Below the pieces are notes generated by a model. It searched no databases. It was not told the DNA's origin and was given only the letters and a program-made list of their open reading frames with translations. Shown here piece by piece: positions 1 through 6,068 of a stretch of DNA of 6,068 nucleotides (the first letter of the stretch is position 1; every line of letters begins with the position of its first letter). The position numbers and the translations under genes were made by a program. Origin of the DNA: Spirochaetia bacterium (GTDB lineage: Bacteria; Spirochaetota; Spirochaetia; Treponematales; Breznakiellaceae); NCBI GenBank assembly GCA_026002265.1, contig BOBG01000122.1, positions 1 through 6,068 on the forward strand. Reading direction: 5' to 3'.

Positions 1-1
1 T

Positions 2-184
2 TTTTGCGGAAAAACCGGAGAATATTCAGAACCTAGGGCTTCCGGGACACAAAGGGAAGCACAGTTAGAGAGCTTTCCCTTCTTCATTCATGCTCTTCAT
101 AGTTATTCCAAAATGAGAATTGCCGGTTTATCCTGGAATATGACACTCTCCGATGTACAAAAACCTGAAGATACCGTATACTGA
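2..184 (+). CDS. possible 3' end of an upstream gene (weak)
   Basis: This frame is open from the left edge to a TGA at 182-184, about 60 codons, with no start required inside the window. The translation ends in SDVQKPEDTVY and I do not recognise it. An open run of this length has only a few percent chance in random sequence, so a real C-terminus is possible. It would end 27 bases before the first receptor and could be co-transcribed with it. Against it, several codons (AGG, AGA, TCA) are uncommon in the neighbouring genes. Another frame is also open from base 3 to a TAG at 66-68 (ending GLPGHKGKHS) and could equally be the upstream terminus. An internal ATG at 113 has no ribosome binding site. 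Upstream sequence would decide. Confidence 0.25.
   Translation, partial: FCGKTGEYSEPRASGTQREAQLESFPFFIHALHSYSKMRIAGLSWNMTLSDVQKPEDTVY
154..182 (+). promoter_or_regulatory. possible sigma-70-type promoter for the first MCP gene
   Basis: TGTACA at 154-159 (4 of 6 matches to TTGACA) is followed after 17 bases by TATACT at 177-182 (a near match to TATAAT). Transcription would start near 189, giving a short leader before the ATG at 212. The -10 hexamer lies inside the left arm of a perfect dyad, so a bound regulator could block it. Hexamers this degenerate are common by chance, so this is a suggestion only. Confidence 0.3.
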
Positions 185-196
185 ATTAGCAGTATA
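177..196. repeat. perfect 7-bp inverted repeat upstream of the first MCP
   Basis: TATACTG (177-183) and CAGTATA (190-196) are exact reverse complements separated by six bases (AATTAG). The left arm covers the putative -10 box and the possible stop codon of the upstream frame. The right arm touches the Shine-Dalgarno sequence AAGGAG at 196-201. It could be an operator, or a small RNA stem next to the ribosome binding site if transcription starts further upstream. The dyad is seen directly; its role is inferred. Confidence 0.55.
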
Positions 197-211
197 AGGA
201 GCTTCTTAAAA

Positions 212-2368
212 ATGAGATTACGTTACCGTTTGACTCTGATTATCGCCCTGCTGATGGTGGTGATAGTCGCCACGGTGTCTATCATCCTGTTAAACCAGTC
301 CCGGAAATTACAGACTGATGTTGCCTTTGAAAACATGCTTAACATGAGCACATCCATGTCATTCCAAATGCAGCAGCAGTTTGAGCTGTATATGGACGCC
401 GTTGCTACCATTGCCAATGTGGTCAACGGCTTTCGGAGTCTGCAAGAAGAGAACCGGCGGTCATACTTCAACATGGCCATACGAAGCACCCTGGAGTCGA
501 ATCCCGGCTTTGTGGGGATTTATTCGGTATGGAAAGAGGGGATTATTGACGGGGGAACGCCCGTGTACAGCACCCTCTATACACGGGAAACAGGCCCCAT
601 TGAATACCACGATTTTTCAACATGGAATCCGCCCGAATACAAACGCTGCCAGGCGGCTATCGCCGCCAATGACAAGTCGCAAACCGTAAGCGAACCTATC
701 CCCTTCAAGCACCAGGGGAAGGATATCTTGTTTGTACTGATGACCGCCCCGATTATTGAAGATACCACCGGAGCTCTTTTGGGCTTTATCGGCGTGGGGG
801 TGGATCTTTCCCCTTTACAACCGCGTATCGAAGCTTTAAAGCCTTATGGCACAGGCAACGCGGCTCTCTACTCCACCGGGGGAATCATTGTTGCCCGTTA
901 TGACCTGTCCTCTCTGGGCAAACCTTTCCAGGAAGTAAACGCAGTCCGCTTCGGGAGCGAGGGCATCGGCCTGGTGGAAAATTCCCTGAAAACCGGGGAT
1001 TCCTGCCGGTTTGTCAATAACAGCACTATCTTCGTCGGCGCTACTTTCTATACCGGTACCAGCAAAAACGCCTGGGCGGTACTTGCCTCCGCGCCCCTGG
1101 CCTCGGTACTGAAGGAGGTATATCAGATGCAGATATTCACCGCCATCTTCGCCGTGTCCATGGTGATTGTCGCCTTAATAGTCATCTTCCTGGTTATCAG
1201 CTTTGCGATAAAACCCGTGGTTAGCGTAGCGCTGACCCTCAAGGACATTTCCGAGGGCGAGGGGGACCTGACCAAAACCATTGAGGAGAAGGGCAAGGAC
1301 GAGATCACTGACATGGCCCACTATTTCAACCTGACCCTGGAGAAAATCAAGAATCTTATTATCATCATTAAACAGCAAGCCGTGAACCTCTTTGACATCG
1401 GCAACGAGCTTGCCAGCAACATGACCGAAACCGCCGCCGCGATCAACGAGATTACTGCCACCATCCAAAGCATCAAGAGCCGGGTGCTGAACCAGTCCGC
1501 CAGCGTTACCGAAACCAACGCCACCATGGAGCAGATGACGGGAAACATCGGCAAGCTCAACGGCCATATCGAAAAACAAACTAGCAACGTTTCCCGCTCC
1601 TCGTCCGCCATCGAACAGATGCTGGCTAATATCCAGTCCGTTACATCGACCCTAGTGAAGAACGCCGGTAATGTCCACGAGCTTTCCGAATCTGCCGAGG
1701 TGGGCCGTTCGGGCCTACAGGAAGTGTCCGCGGATATTCGGGAGATCGCCCGTGAATCCGAGGGCCTGCTAGAAATTAACGAGGTAATGGAAAACATCGC
1801 CAGCCAGACCAATCTGCTTTCGATGAATGCTGCCATCGAGGCGGCTCATGCCGGAGAAGCGGGCAAAGGCTTCGCGGTAGTCGCCGACGAAATCCGTAAA
1901 CTGGCGGAGTCTTCAAGTGAGCAATCTCAGACCATCAGCACCGTACTCAAAAAGATCAAAACTTCCATTGACAAGATCACCCATTCCACCGATTCGGTAT
2001 TGAACAAGTTCGAGGCCATCGAAGGTGGAGTAAGGACCGTGTCCGAACAAGAAGATAGCATCCGCAGCTCCATGGAAGAACAGGGTGCCGGCAGCCGGCA
2101 GATACTTGAATCCATCAGCCAGCTCAACGAAGTGACGCGGATGGTCAAAAGCGGCTCCGAGGAAATGCTTGAGGGCAGCCGGCAGGTTATCACCGAAGGA
2201 AAAAATCTTGAGATGGCGACAGCGGAGATCACCGGTGGCATGAACGAAATGGCCGCAGGCGCGGATCAGATCAACACCGCGGTCAATGGGGTCAACAGCC
2301 TGAGCGGACGCAACAGGGAGAACATCGACATCCTGGTGCGGGAAGTCTCGCGGTTCAAGGTAGAATGA
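212..2368 (+). CDS. methyl-accepting chemotaxis protein with double-Cache sensor (MCP1)
   Basis: Transmembrane chemoreceptor of 718 residues that should bind a small molecule outside the inner membrane and control CheA through CheW. Membrane segment 1 is at about residues 8-27. The periplasmic region (28-305) looks like a dCache domain: GFVGIYSVW at 99-107, EPIPF at 161-165, [13 protein letters not shown] at 187-199, and a distal lobe with [11 protein letters not shown] at 221-231 and WAVLASAPL at 288-296. It lacks the RxWY motif of amino-acid-binding dCache receptors, so its ligand is unknown. Membrane segment 2 is at 309-331, HAMP at 330-382 (GDLT at 351-354, DEI at 363-365), and the signalling hairpin at 405-718 with its tip near 527-566. 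Each arm has about 167-169 residues (some 24 heptads), longer than E. coli Tsr. It ends VSRFKVE, with no CheR-tethering pentapeptide. Start: AAGGAG at 196-201, ten bases before the ATG. Confidence 0.95.
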   Translation: MRLRYRLTLIIALLMVVIVATVSIILLNQSRKLQTDVAFENMLNMSTSMSFQMQQQFELYMDAVATIANVVNGFRSLQEENRRSYFNMAIRSTLESNPGFVGIYSVWKEGIIDGGTPVYSTLYTRETGPIEYHDFSTWNPPEYKRCQAAIAANDKSQTVSEPIPFKHQGKDILFVLMTAPIIEDTTGALLGFIGVGVDLSPLQPRIEALKPYGTGNAALYSTGGIIVARYDLSSLGKPFQEVNAVRFGSEGIGLVENSLKTGDSCRFVNNSTIFVGATFYTGTSKNAWAVLASAPLASVLKEVYQMQIFTAIFAVSMVIVALIVIFLVISFAIKPVVSVALTLKDISEGEGDLTKTIEEKGKDEITDMAHYFNLTLEKIKNLIIIIKQQAVNLFDIGNELASNMTETAAAINEITATIQSIKSRVLNQSASVTETNATMEQMTGNIGKLNGHIEKQTSNVSRSSSAIEQMLANIQSVTSTLVKNAGNVHELSESAEVGRSGLQEVSADIREIARESEGLLEINEVMENIASQTNLLSMNAAIEAAHAGEAGKGFAVVADEIRKLAESSSEQSQTISTVLKKIKTSIDKITHSTDSVLNKFEAIEGGVRTVSEQEDSIRSSMEEQGAGSRQILESISQLNEVTRMVKSGSEEMLEGSRQVITEGKNLEMATAEITGGMNEMAAGADQINTAVNGVNSLSGRNRENIDILVREVSRFKVE

Positions 2369-2384
2369 CAAAGAGGAGGGAGAA

Positions 2385-2466
2385 GAATAAAAACCACCAA
2401 GGACACAAAGAAAAAAGGAATCTTATCTTCCTTCATGTTCTTTATGATCTTGATGATTAAATACTC
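2385..2466 (+). repeat. long imperfect hairpin in the MCP1-MCP2 spacer, copy A
   Basis: The left arm at about 2392-2420 and right arm at 2428-2458 are imperfect reverse complements around a 7-base loop (TCTTATC), closed by AAGGAA (2415-2420) pairing with TTCCTT (2428-2433). Weaker pairing extends outward to GAATAAA on the left and TAAATACTC on the right. Many mismatches are C opposite A in the + strand transcript, which would be G-U pairs in a minus strand transcript. A run of five T follows at 2467-2471. It may act as an attenuator or weak terminator after MCP1, or be a dispersed palindromic element. The stem is AT-rich, so a strong intrinsic terminator is doubtful. A 31-codon ATG frame at 2365 lies across it but has no support. 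Confidence 0.55.
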
Positions 2467-2504
2467 TTTTTCTTAGTTTAAAATAAAGAAGCAGCGCAAA
2501 GGTG
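2459..2504 (+). other. conserved AT-rich spacer block before MCP2
   Basis: After the hairpin comes a T-rich stretch, TTTAAAATAAA at 2477-2487, and GCAGCGCAAAGGTG at 2491-2504. The same block precedes the third gene, where five extra bases sit after AAAATAAA. TAAAAT at 2479-2484 resembles a -10 box, but I find no good -35 at the proper distance (TTGATG at 2450-2455 is 23 bases away). It is either a promoter region copied with the repeat or simply duplicated spacer. Function not established. Confidence 0.3.
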
Positions 2505-2523
2505 TTGGTTTTAGAAGGAATAT

Positions 2524-4353
2524 ATGAAAACATTGCAAATGAAGAGCCTCAAAACGCGTCTCTTTCTGTTCTTTACCGGATTGGGAATCCTCGTTGCGCT
2601 TGGCGTGGGAATTGCCATGTATGTGCAGTACGAAAAGTACATCAAGCGCACCTATATCAACACCTTGACGCAGGCGGTGTGGTTTGTGGAAAAACAGTAT
2701 CCTGAGCTTGCCGACCCTGACTATATCACCGGGGAAGGCATGGCGCGTTCTAGTGTATACCGGAAATTGCTGGCAGACCTTGGCGTAATAAGCAATTCTT
2801 TTGGCTTGGCATCTATTTATTATATGCAGCAGTGGAACGGTGCGTATCACTTCATCCTGACATCGGAGTCCGTCTCATTTCTTGACGAATTGCCGCTCAC
2901 TGCATCCAGAGATGAGATGTTTCTAGCCTACGATGTGGTGTCTGAGGAGATGGCGGCGGCAGTGAGGACGAAGACCTTACAGATAAGCAAGGAGCCATAT
3001 ACTGATGAGTACGGGACATTCATATCGATTATCCTCCCTATACTCAATAATGGCCAAGTCGTTGGGCTGCTCGGTGCGGACTATGAGATTTCCTATATAC
3101 GGGGCATTAAATGGCAGGCGCAGCTTGCTCTGATTATTGCACTGGTTCTGGCTATTGGGGTATCGCTTGCTCTGGCGCTCACCGTATCATCGTCCCTTAT
3201 CAAGCCCATACGCCGCGCTATTGACGCGCTCAAGACCATTGCAACCGGCGACCTGACCGCGTACATTGAGGTAACAAGCGATGATGAACTGGGTGAGATG
3301 ATGCGGTTTCTGAATCAGACGCAGGAGGCTATCCGGCATCTTGCTATGGCTATTAAAGAAAAAGCCGAAAGCCTTTCCGCGGTGGGAGACGAGCTTTCCA
3401 ATATGATGAGCCAGACCGCCGCGGCGATCAACGAGATTACCGCCACCATCCAGAGCATCAAGAGCCGGGTGCTGAACCAGTCCAGCAGTGTTATCGAGAC
3501 CAATGCCACCATGGAGCAGATGACGGGAAACATCGGCAAGCTCAACGGCCATATCGAAAAACAAACCAGCAACGTTTCCCGCTCCTCTTCCGCCATCGAG
3601 GAAATGCTGGCTAATATCCAGTCCGTTACATCGACCCTGGTGAAAAACGCCGGTAATGTACACGAGCTTTCCGAATCTGCCGAGGTGGGCCGTTCGGGTT
3701 TGCAGGAAGTGTCCGCGGATATTCGAGAGATCGCCCGTGAATCCGAGGGCCTGCTGGAAATCAACGCGGTAATGGAAAACATCGCCAGCCAGACCAATCT
3801 GCTTTCGATGAATGCTGCCATCGAGGCGGCTCATGCCGGAGAAGCGGGCAAGGGCTTCGCGGTAGTTGCCGACGAAATCCGAAAACTCGCCGAGTCTTCA
3901 AGTGAGCAATCTCAGACCATCAGCACCGTACTCAAAAAGATCAAAACTTCCATTGACAAGATCACCCATTCCACCGATTCGGTATTGAACAAGTTCGAGA
4001 CCATCGAAGGCGGCGTAAGGACCGTGTCCGAACAAGAAGATAGCATCCGCAGCTCCATGGAAGAACAGGGTGCCGGCAGCCGGCAGATACTTGAATCCAT
4101 CGGCCAACTGAACGAAGTTACGCGGATGGTCAGAAGCGGCTCCGAGGAAATGCTTGAGGGCAGCCGGCAGGTTATCACCGAAGGAAAAAATCTTGAGATG
4201 GCGACAGCGGAGATCACCGGCGGCATGAACGAAATGGCCGCAGGCGCAGAGCAGATCAACCTCGCGGTCAATGAGGTCAACACCCTGAGCGGCCGCAACA
4301 AGGAGAACATCGACATCCTGGTGAAAGAAGTTTCGCGGTTTAAGGTAGAATGA
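2524..4353 (+). CDS. methyl-accepting chemotaxis protein with small Cache-like sensor (MCP2)
   Basis: Chemoreceptor of 609 residues. Membrane segment 1 is at about residues 12-33. The periplasmic domain (34-198, about 165 residues) is much shorter than in MCP1 and unrelated to it. Its C-terminal strands (EP at 157-158, [22 protein letters not shown] at 167-188) have the shape of a single Cache domain and match the sensor of the next gene. Membrane segment 2 is at 201-220 and HAMP at 220-273 (GDLT at 242-245, DDEL at 253-256). Residues 298-609 are 96% identical to MCP1 407-718 by my count, with the hairpin tip near 418-457. One difference, Glu360 for Gln469 in MCP1, falls on a likely methylation pair. 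No tethering pentapeptide. Start: AGAAGG at 2513-2518 lies five bases before this ATG; a second ATG at 2539 has no such site. Probably co-transcribed with MCP1 unless the spacer hairpin stops transcription. Confidence 0.95.
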   Translation: MKTLQMKSLKTRLFLFFTGLGILVALGVGIAMYVQYEKYIKRTYINTLTQAVWFVEKQYPELADPDYITGEGMARSSVYRKLLADLGVISNSFGLASIYYMQQWNGAYHFILTSESVSFLDELPLTASRDEMFLAYDVVSEEMAAAVRTKTLQISKEPYTDEYGTFISIILPILNNGQVVGLLGADYEISYIRGIKWQAQLALIIALVLAIGVSLALALTVSSSLIKPIRRAIDALKTIATGDLTAYIEVTSDDELGEMMRFLNQTQEAIRHLAMAIKEKAESLSAVGDELSNMMSQTAAAINEITATIQSIKSRVLNQSSSVIETNATMEQMTGNIGKLNGHIEKQTSNVSRSSSAIEEMLANIQSVTSTLVKNAGNVHELSESAEVGRSGLQEVSADIREIARESEGLLEINAVMENIASQTNLLSMNAAIEAAHAGEAGKGFAVVADEIRKLAESSSEQSQTISTVLKKIKTSIDKITHSTDSVLNKFETIEGGVRTVSEQEDSIRSSMEEQGAGSRQILESIGQLNEVTRMVRSGSEEMLEGSRQVITEGKNLEMATAEITGGMNEMAAGAEQINLAVNEVNTLSGRNKENIDILVKEVSRFKVE

Positions 4354-4369
4354 CAAAGAGGAGGGAAAA

Positions 4370-4447
4370 GAATAAAAACCACGAAGGGCGTACAAAGAAA
4401 AAAAGGAATCTCTTCTTCCTTAACGTGATCTTAGTGGTTAAATATTC
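4370..4447 (+). repeat. long imperfect hairpin in the MCP2-sensor kinase spacer, copy B
   Basis: The left arm at 4377-4408 and the shorter right arm at 4416-4439 surround the loop TCTCTTC. AAGGAA (4403-4408) pairs with TTCCTT (4416-4421) at the apex, and AACCAC (4377-4382) pairs with GTGGTT (4434-4439) at the base. The base pairing is better preserved here than in the other copy, while the middle of the right arm is shortened. A T-rich stretch (TTCTTTTTCTT, 4447-4457) follows. The CCACGAAGG wording recalls palindromic intergenic repeats I have seen in other bacterial genomes, but that is memory, not a search. Possible attenuator between MCP2 and the third gene. Confidence 0.55.
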
Positions 4448-4490
4448 TTTTTCTTGGTTTAAAATAAACAAAAGAAGCAGCGCAAAGGTG
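4440..4490 (+). other. conserved AT-rich spacer block before the PAS sensor gene
   Basis: This repeats 2459-2504, with TTTAAAATAAA at 4458-4468, five additional bases, then GCAGCGCAAAGGTG at 4477-4490. Copy similarity ends here, three bases before the ribosome binding site AGAAGGAG (4493-4500) of the third gene. It may carry a promoter for that gene, but no convincing -35/-10 pair is visible. Confidence 0.3.
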
Positions 4491-4506
4491 ACAGAAGGAG
4501 AACTGC

Positions 4507-6068
4507 ATGAGACCCCGTTTTCTTACAACACTGATTATCGGTTTGGGCTTCATTGCCGTTGTGGTCGTGGGCTTCGTGTTTTACGCGCAGTTTCGCGGCT
4601 TGACCCGGGAATACAGCATATTCACCAGGGAATCATTTACCGTGTATATCGATCTTTTGAATAAAAATACCATTGCGAATATGACCGCGTATATCGAACA
4701 GGAATTTCCCGTTCTGCACGACACGGAGCGGCTCAAGCGGGAAGCGGGTACGGATTGGTTCTGGGAGCTGTCAGGCGAACTCACCCGTATCGCAAAAACT
4801 TTCGGTTTCGCCTACATATACTATATAGAAAAAGCTGAAAACGGCTATATATTCCTGATGTCTTCTGGCATCGGGCGGGACGAGCATCCTGAGTGGCTAG
4901 GCGGGCCGGTATGGGCTGGTCCAACTCCGGCTTTTATTGACGAAGCCTGGGAAACCGGCAAGCTAACCTTTTCCCATGAGCCTACGAACAATGAATGGGG
5001 TTCCCTGATTTCGGCGGAACTGCCCATCCTCAATGACGGCAGGGTGGCGGGCATTTTGGGCGTTGATTATGAAGCTTCTACCTTAATGCACCCCTTGCAG
5101 CAGAATGAGATTGATTTAAATAAACACGGAGAAATATTATTAGGCAGGATGCTGATCGTACTCATCGTTTCCATGGTTGTTATGATGGCGATCATGGGCG
5201 CTCAAATCGCGGCGAACCGTACCATGGTCGTGATTCCGGCCCAAGTTATAAAAGCCAACGAGCGTACCCAGATTATGATGGACGCCATGCCCATGGCCTG
5301 CTCCGTCTGGGACGGGAACGGTGTCATGCTCGACTGCAATCTGGAAGCCCTCAAAATGCTGGAGCTTTCACAAAAATCAGACTATATCGAGCATTTTTTC
5401 GATCTGAACCCGGAACGCCAGCCCGACGGGACAAACACCCAAGAAAAAGCCGCAACCCTCATTAAATCGGCTTTTGATACCGGATACCAGCGTTTTGAAT
5501 GGATGTACCTCACTGCTTCGGGGCAAGAACTTCCGGTAGAAACGACCCTGGTCCGCGTTCCCTGGAAAGGCGGCTTTCAACTTGCTGCCTATTCCCGTGA
5601 TTTAAGAGAAATCAAGGCAAAGGAAGCCGCCGCCAGCGAGAGTGAAGAGCGGGTAAAGCTCATGCTCGACACTATGGCTTTTGCCTGTTGTATATACGAT
5701 GATTATGGGAATATTACCGACTGCAACCAACGAATGGTGGAGTTGCTCGGCTGCAATGATAAGCAGGAAGTAATCACCTCCATTGCAAGATTTTTTCCGG
5801 AATACCAGAGCAGCGGCAAGCTGAGTACGGAGCAAGCGATGGTAGAAGCCCAAAAGGCTATTGAGGACGGAATGAATACTTTCTTTTGGGATCACATAAA
5901 GCTCGACGGATCTCCCCTGCCGGTAGAGATAACTCTGCGCCGGGTAAAGTGGCGGGGCGGTTACACTATCATCTCCTGCATGCGTGATTTGAGCGATCTT
6001 AGAGAATCGGAAGATAACCTGAAGCGGATATTGTTCCTAACGGAAGGTTCCCCGGACCTTATGCTGTA
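4507..6068 (+). CDS. membrane PAS-domain sensor, probable (hybrid) histidine kinase, 3' end outside window
   Basis: The frame is open without a stop from ATG 4507 to the right edge (520 codons plus two bases). AGAAGGAG at 4493-4500, six bases before the ATG, fixes the start. Membrane segment 1 is at residues 8-27 and segment 2 at about 214-232. The periplasmic domain between them (about 28-213) is homologous to that of MCP2: FGFAYIYY at 99-106 matches FGLASIYY, and residues 158-189 match MCP2 157-188 at 19 of 32 positions. There is no HAMP. PAS1 spans 253-368 (DCN at 276-278, FEWM at 331-334, VETTLVRV at 344-351) and PAS2 spans 382-498 (DCN at 405-407, VEITLRRV at 473-480), joined by a charged helix at 367-381. 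A third PAS may begin near 503. This PAS style is familiar to me from spirochaete multi-PAS hybrid kinases, so HisKA/HATPase and receiver domains probably follow. A diguanylate cyclase output is the main alternative; neither is visible. Confidence 0.88.
   Translation, partial: MRPRFLTTLIIGLGFIAVVVVGFVFYAQFRGLTREYSIFTRESFTVYIDLLNKNTIANMTAYIEQEFPVLHDTERLKREAGTDWFWELSGELTRIAKTFGFAYIYYIEKAENGYIFLMSSGIGRDEHPEWLGGPVWAGPTPAFIDEAWETGKLTFSHEPTNNEWGSLISAELPILNDGRVAGILGVDYEASTLMHPLQQNEIDLNKHGEILLGRMLIVLIVSMVVMMAIMGAQIAANRTMVVIPAQVIKANERTQIMMDAMPMACSVWDGNGVMLDCNLEALKMLELSQKSDYIEHFFDLNPERQPDGTNTQEKAATLIKSAFDTGYQRFEWMYLTASGQELPVETTLVRVPWKGGFQLAAYSRDLREIKAKEAAASESEERVKLMLDTMAFACCIYDDYGNITDCNQRMVELLGCNDKQEVITSIARFFPEYQSSGKLSTEQAMVEAQKAIEDGMNTFFWDHIKLDGSPLPVEITLRRVKWRGGYTIISCMRDLSDLRESEDNLKRILFLTEGSPDLML

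Larger units (their letters stand above)
1430..2504 (+). repeat. long direct repeat, copy A (MCP output domain plus spacer)
   Basis: This segment matches 3415-4490. The coding part aligns without gaps at an offset of 1985 bases and covers MCP1 residues 407-718; 299 of 312 residues agree by my count. Similarity continues over the TGA, the hairpin spacer and the block GCAGCGCAAAGGTG at 2491-2504, then stops just before the next ribosome binding site. Exact DNA runs include 1907-2014 (108 bases), 2030-2116 (87) and 2149-2235 (87). Upstream of 1430 the two genes diverge abruptly in DNA, although the helix leading in is still weakly alike in protein. Confidence 0.93.
3415..4490 (+). repeat. long direct repeat, copy B (MCP output domain plus spacer)
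   Basis: This is the partner of 1430-2504. It covers MCP2 residues 298-609, the stop codon and most of the spacer before the third gene. Substitutions are unevenly spread: about 8 in the 329 bases 3892-4220, but about 13 in the last 130 coding bases. Six of the 13 amino-acid differences fall in the last 40 residues. Spacer indels relative to copy A include about seven bases missing from the right hairpin arm and five added at about 4469-4473. Confidence 0.93.

Noticed and set aside
1175..1836. Minus strand frames of 134 and 171 codons inside MCP1 and their twins at 3187-3834 in MCP2
   Set aside because: They are antisense shadows of a strongly conserved MCP coding frame, and their recurrence in both genes follows from the repeat. 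The coding signal is clearly on the + strand.
2373..2381. GAGGAGG Shine-Dalgarno-like sequence just after both MCP stop codons
   Set aside because: No ATG, GTG or TTG lies at a usable distance downstream in either copy. It is better seen as purine-rich spacer carried with the repeat.
2473..2850. Minus strand 125-codon frame over the MCP2 start
   Set aside because: It overlaps the well-supported MCP2 N-terminus, has no recognisable family features and no convincing ribosome binding site.
1430..4490. Composite mobile element bounded by the 1 kb direct repeats
   Set aside because: There is no transposase, integrase, terminal inverted repeat or target duplication. The repeats are coding MCP sequence, so gene duplication explains them.
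4350..4664. + strand 104-codon frame starting in an ATGA overlap with the MCP2 stop
   Set aside because: It has no ribosome binding site, runs through the hairpin and then through the third gene in another frame. The equivalent frame in the first spacer (2365-2460) stops after 31 codons. The lysine-rich translation is just the purine-rich spacer.

Overview
The window reads as a chromosomal signalling locus from a spirochaete, most likely a Treponema of the insect-gut type. This is inferred from three things: the receptor style (AHAGE in the hairpin tip, C-termini ending RFKVE), the multi-PAS style of the third gene, and a base composition near 50% GC in the coding regions. No rRNA or other marker gene is present, so the assignment is tentative. 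All three solid genes lie on the + strand in the same order as transcription. I see no tRNA, rRNA, CRISPR array, transposase or phage gene.

Layout. Bases 1-211 hold a short open stretch that may be the end of an upstream gene, a perfect 7-bp dyad, a possible promoter and the ribosome binding site of the first gene. Bases 212-2368 encode a membrane chemoreceptor (MCP) with a large double-Cache periplasmic domain. Bases 2369-2523 are a spacer with a long imperfect hairpin. Bases 2524-4353 encode a second MCP with a smaller, unrelated periplasmic domain but a nearly identical cytoplasmic domain. Bases 4354-4506 are a second copy of the same spacer. From 4507 to the right edge runs a membrane sensor protein with at least two PAS domains, cut by the window; it is probably a (hybrid) histidine kinase, but the kinase part is not visible.

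Two relationships stand out. First, the last 312 residues of the two MCPs differ at only 13 positions by my count. The DNA similarity continues past the stop codons through the spacer and hairpin, giving direct repeats of about 1.08 kb offset by 1985 bp in the coding part. Similarity drops sharply at the start of the methylation-helix region, so the pair looks like one output cassette attached to two different sensors, kept alike by recent duplication or gene conversion. Second, the periplasmic domain of MCP2 is homologous to that of the PAS protein (19 of 32 residues identical in one gapless block). A related ligand-binding module therefore feeds both a chemotaxis receptor and a probable two-component sensor in adjacent genes.

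Together the genes suggest that a chemical cue, or related cues, is read by a chemotaxis branch (MCP to CheW/CheA) and by a transcriptional or second-messenger branch (PAS protein). Ligands cannot be told from the sequence. I do not see a wholly new system; the linked shared-sensor pair and the duplicated gene-end hairpin element are the points most worth following.
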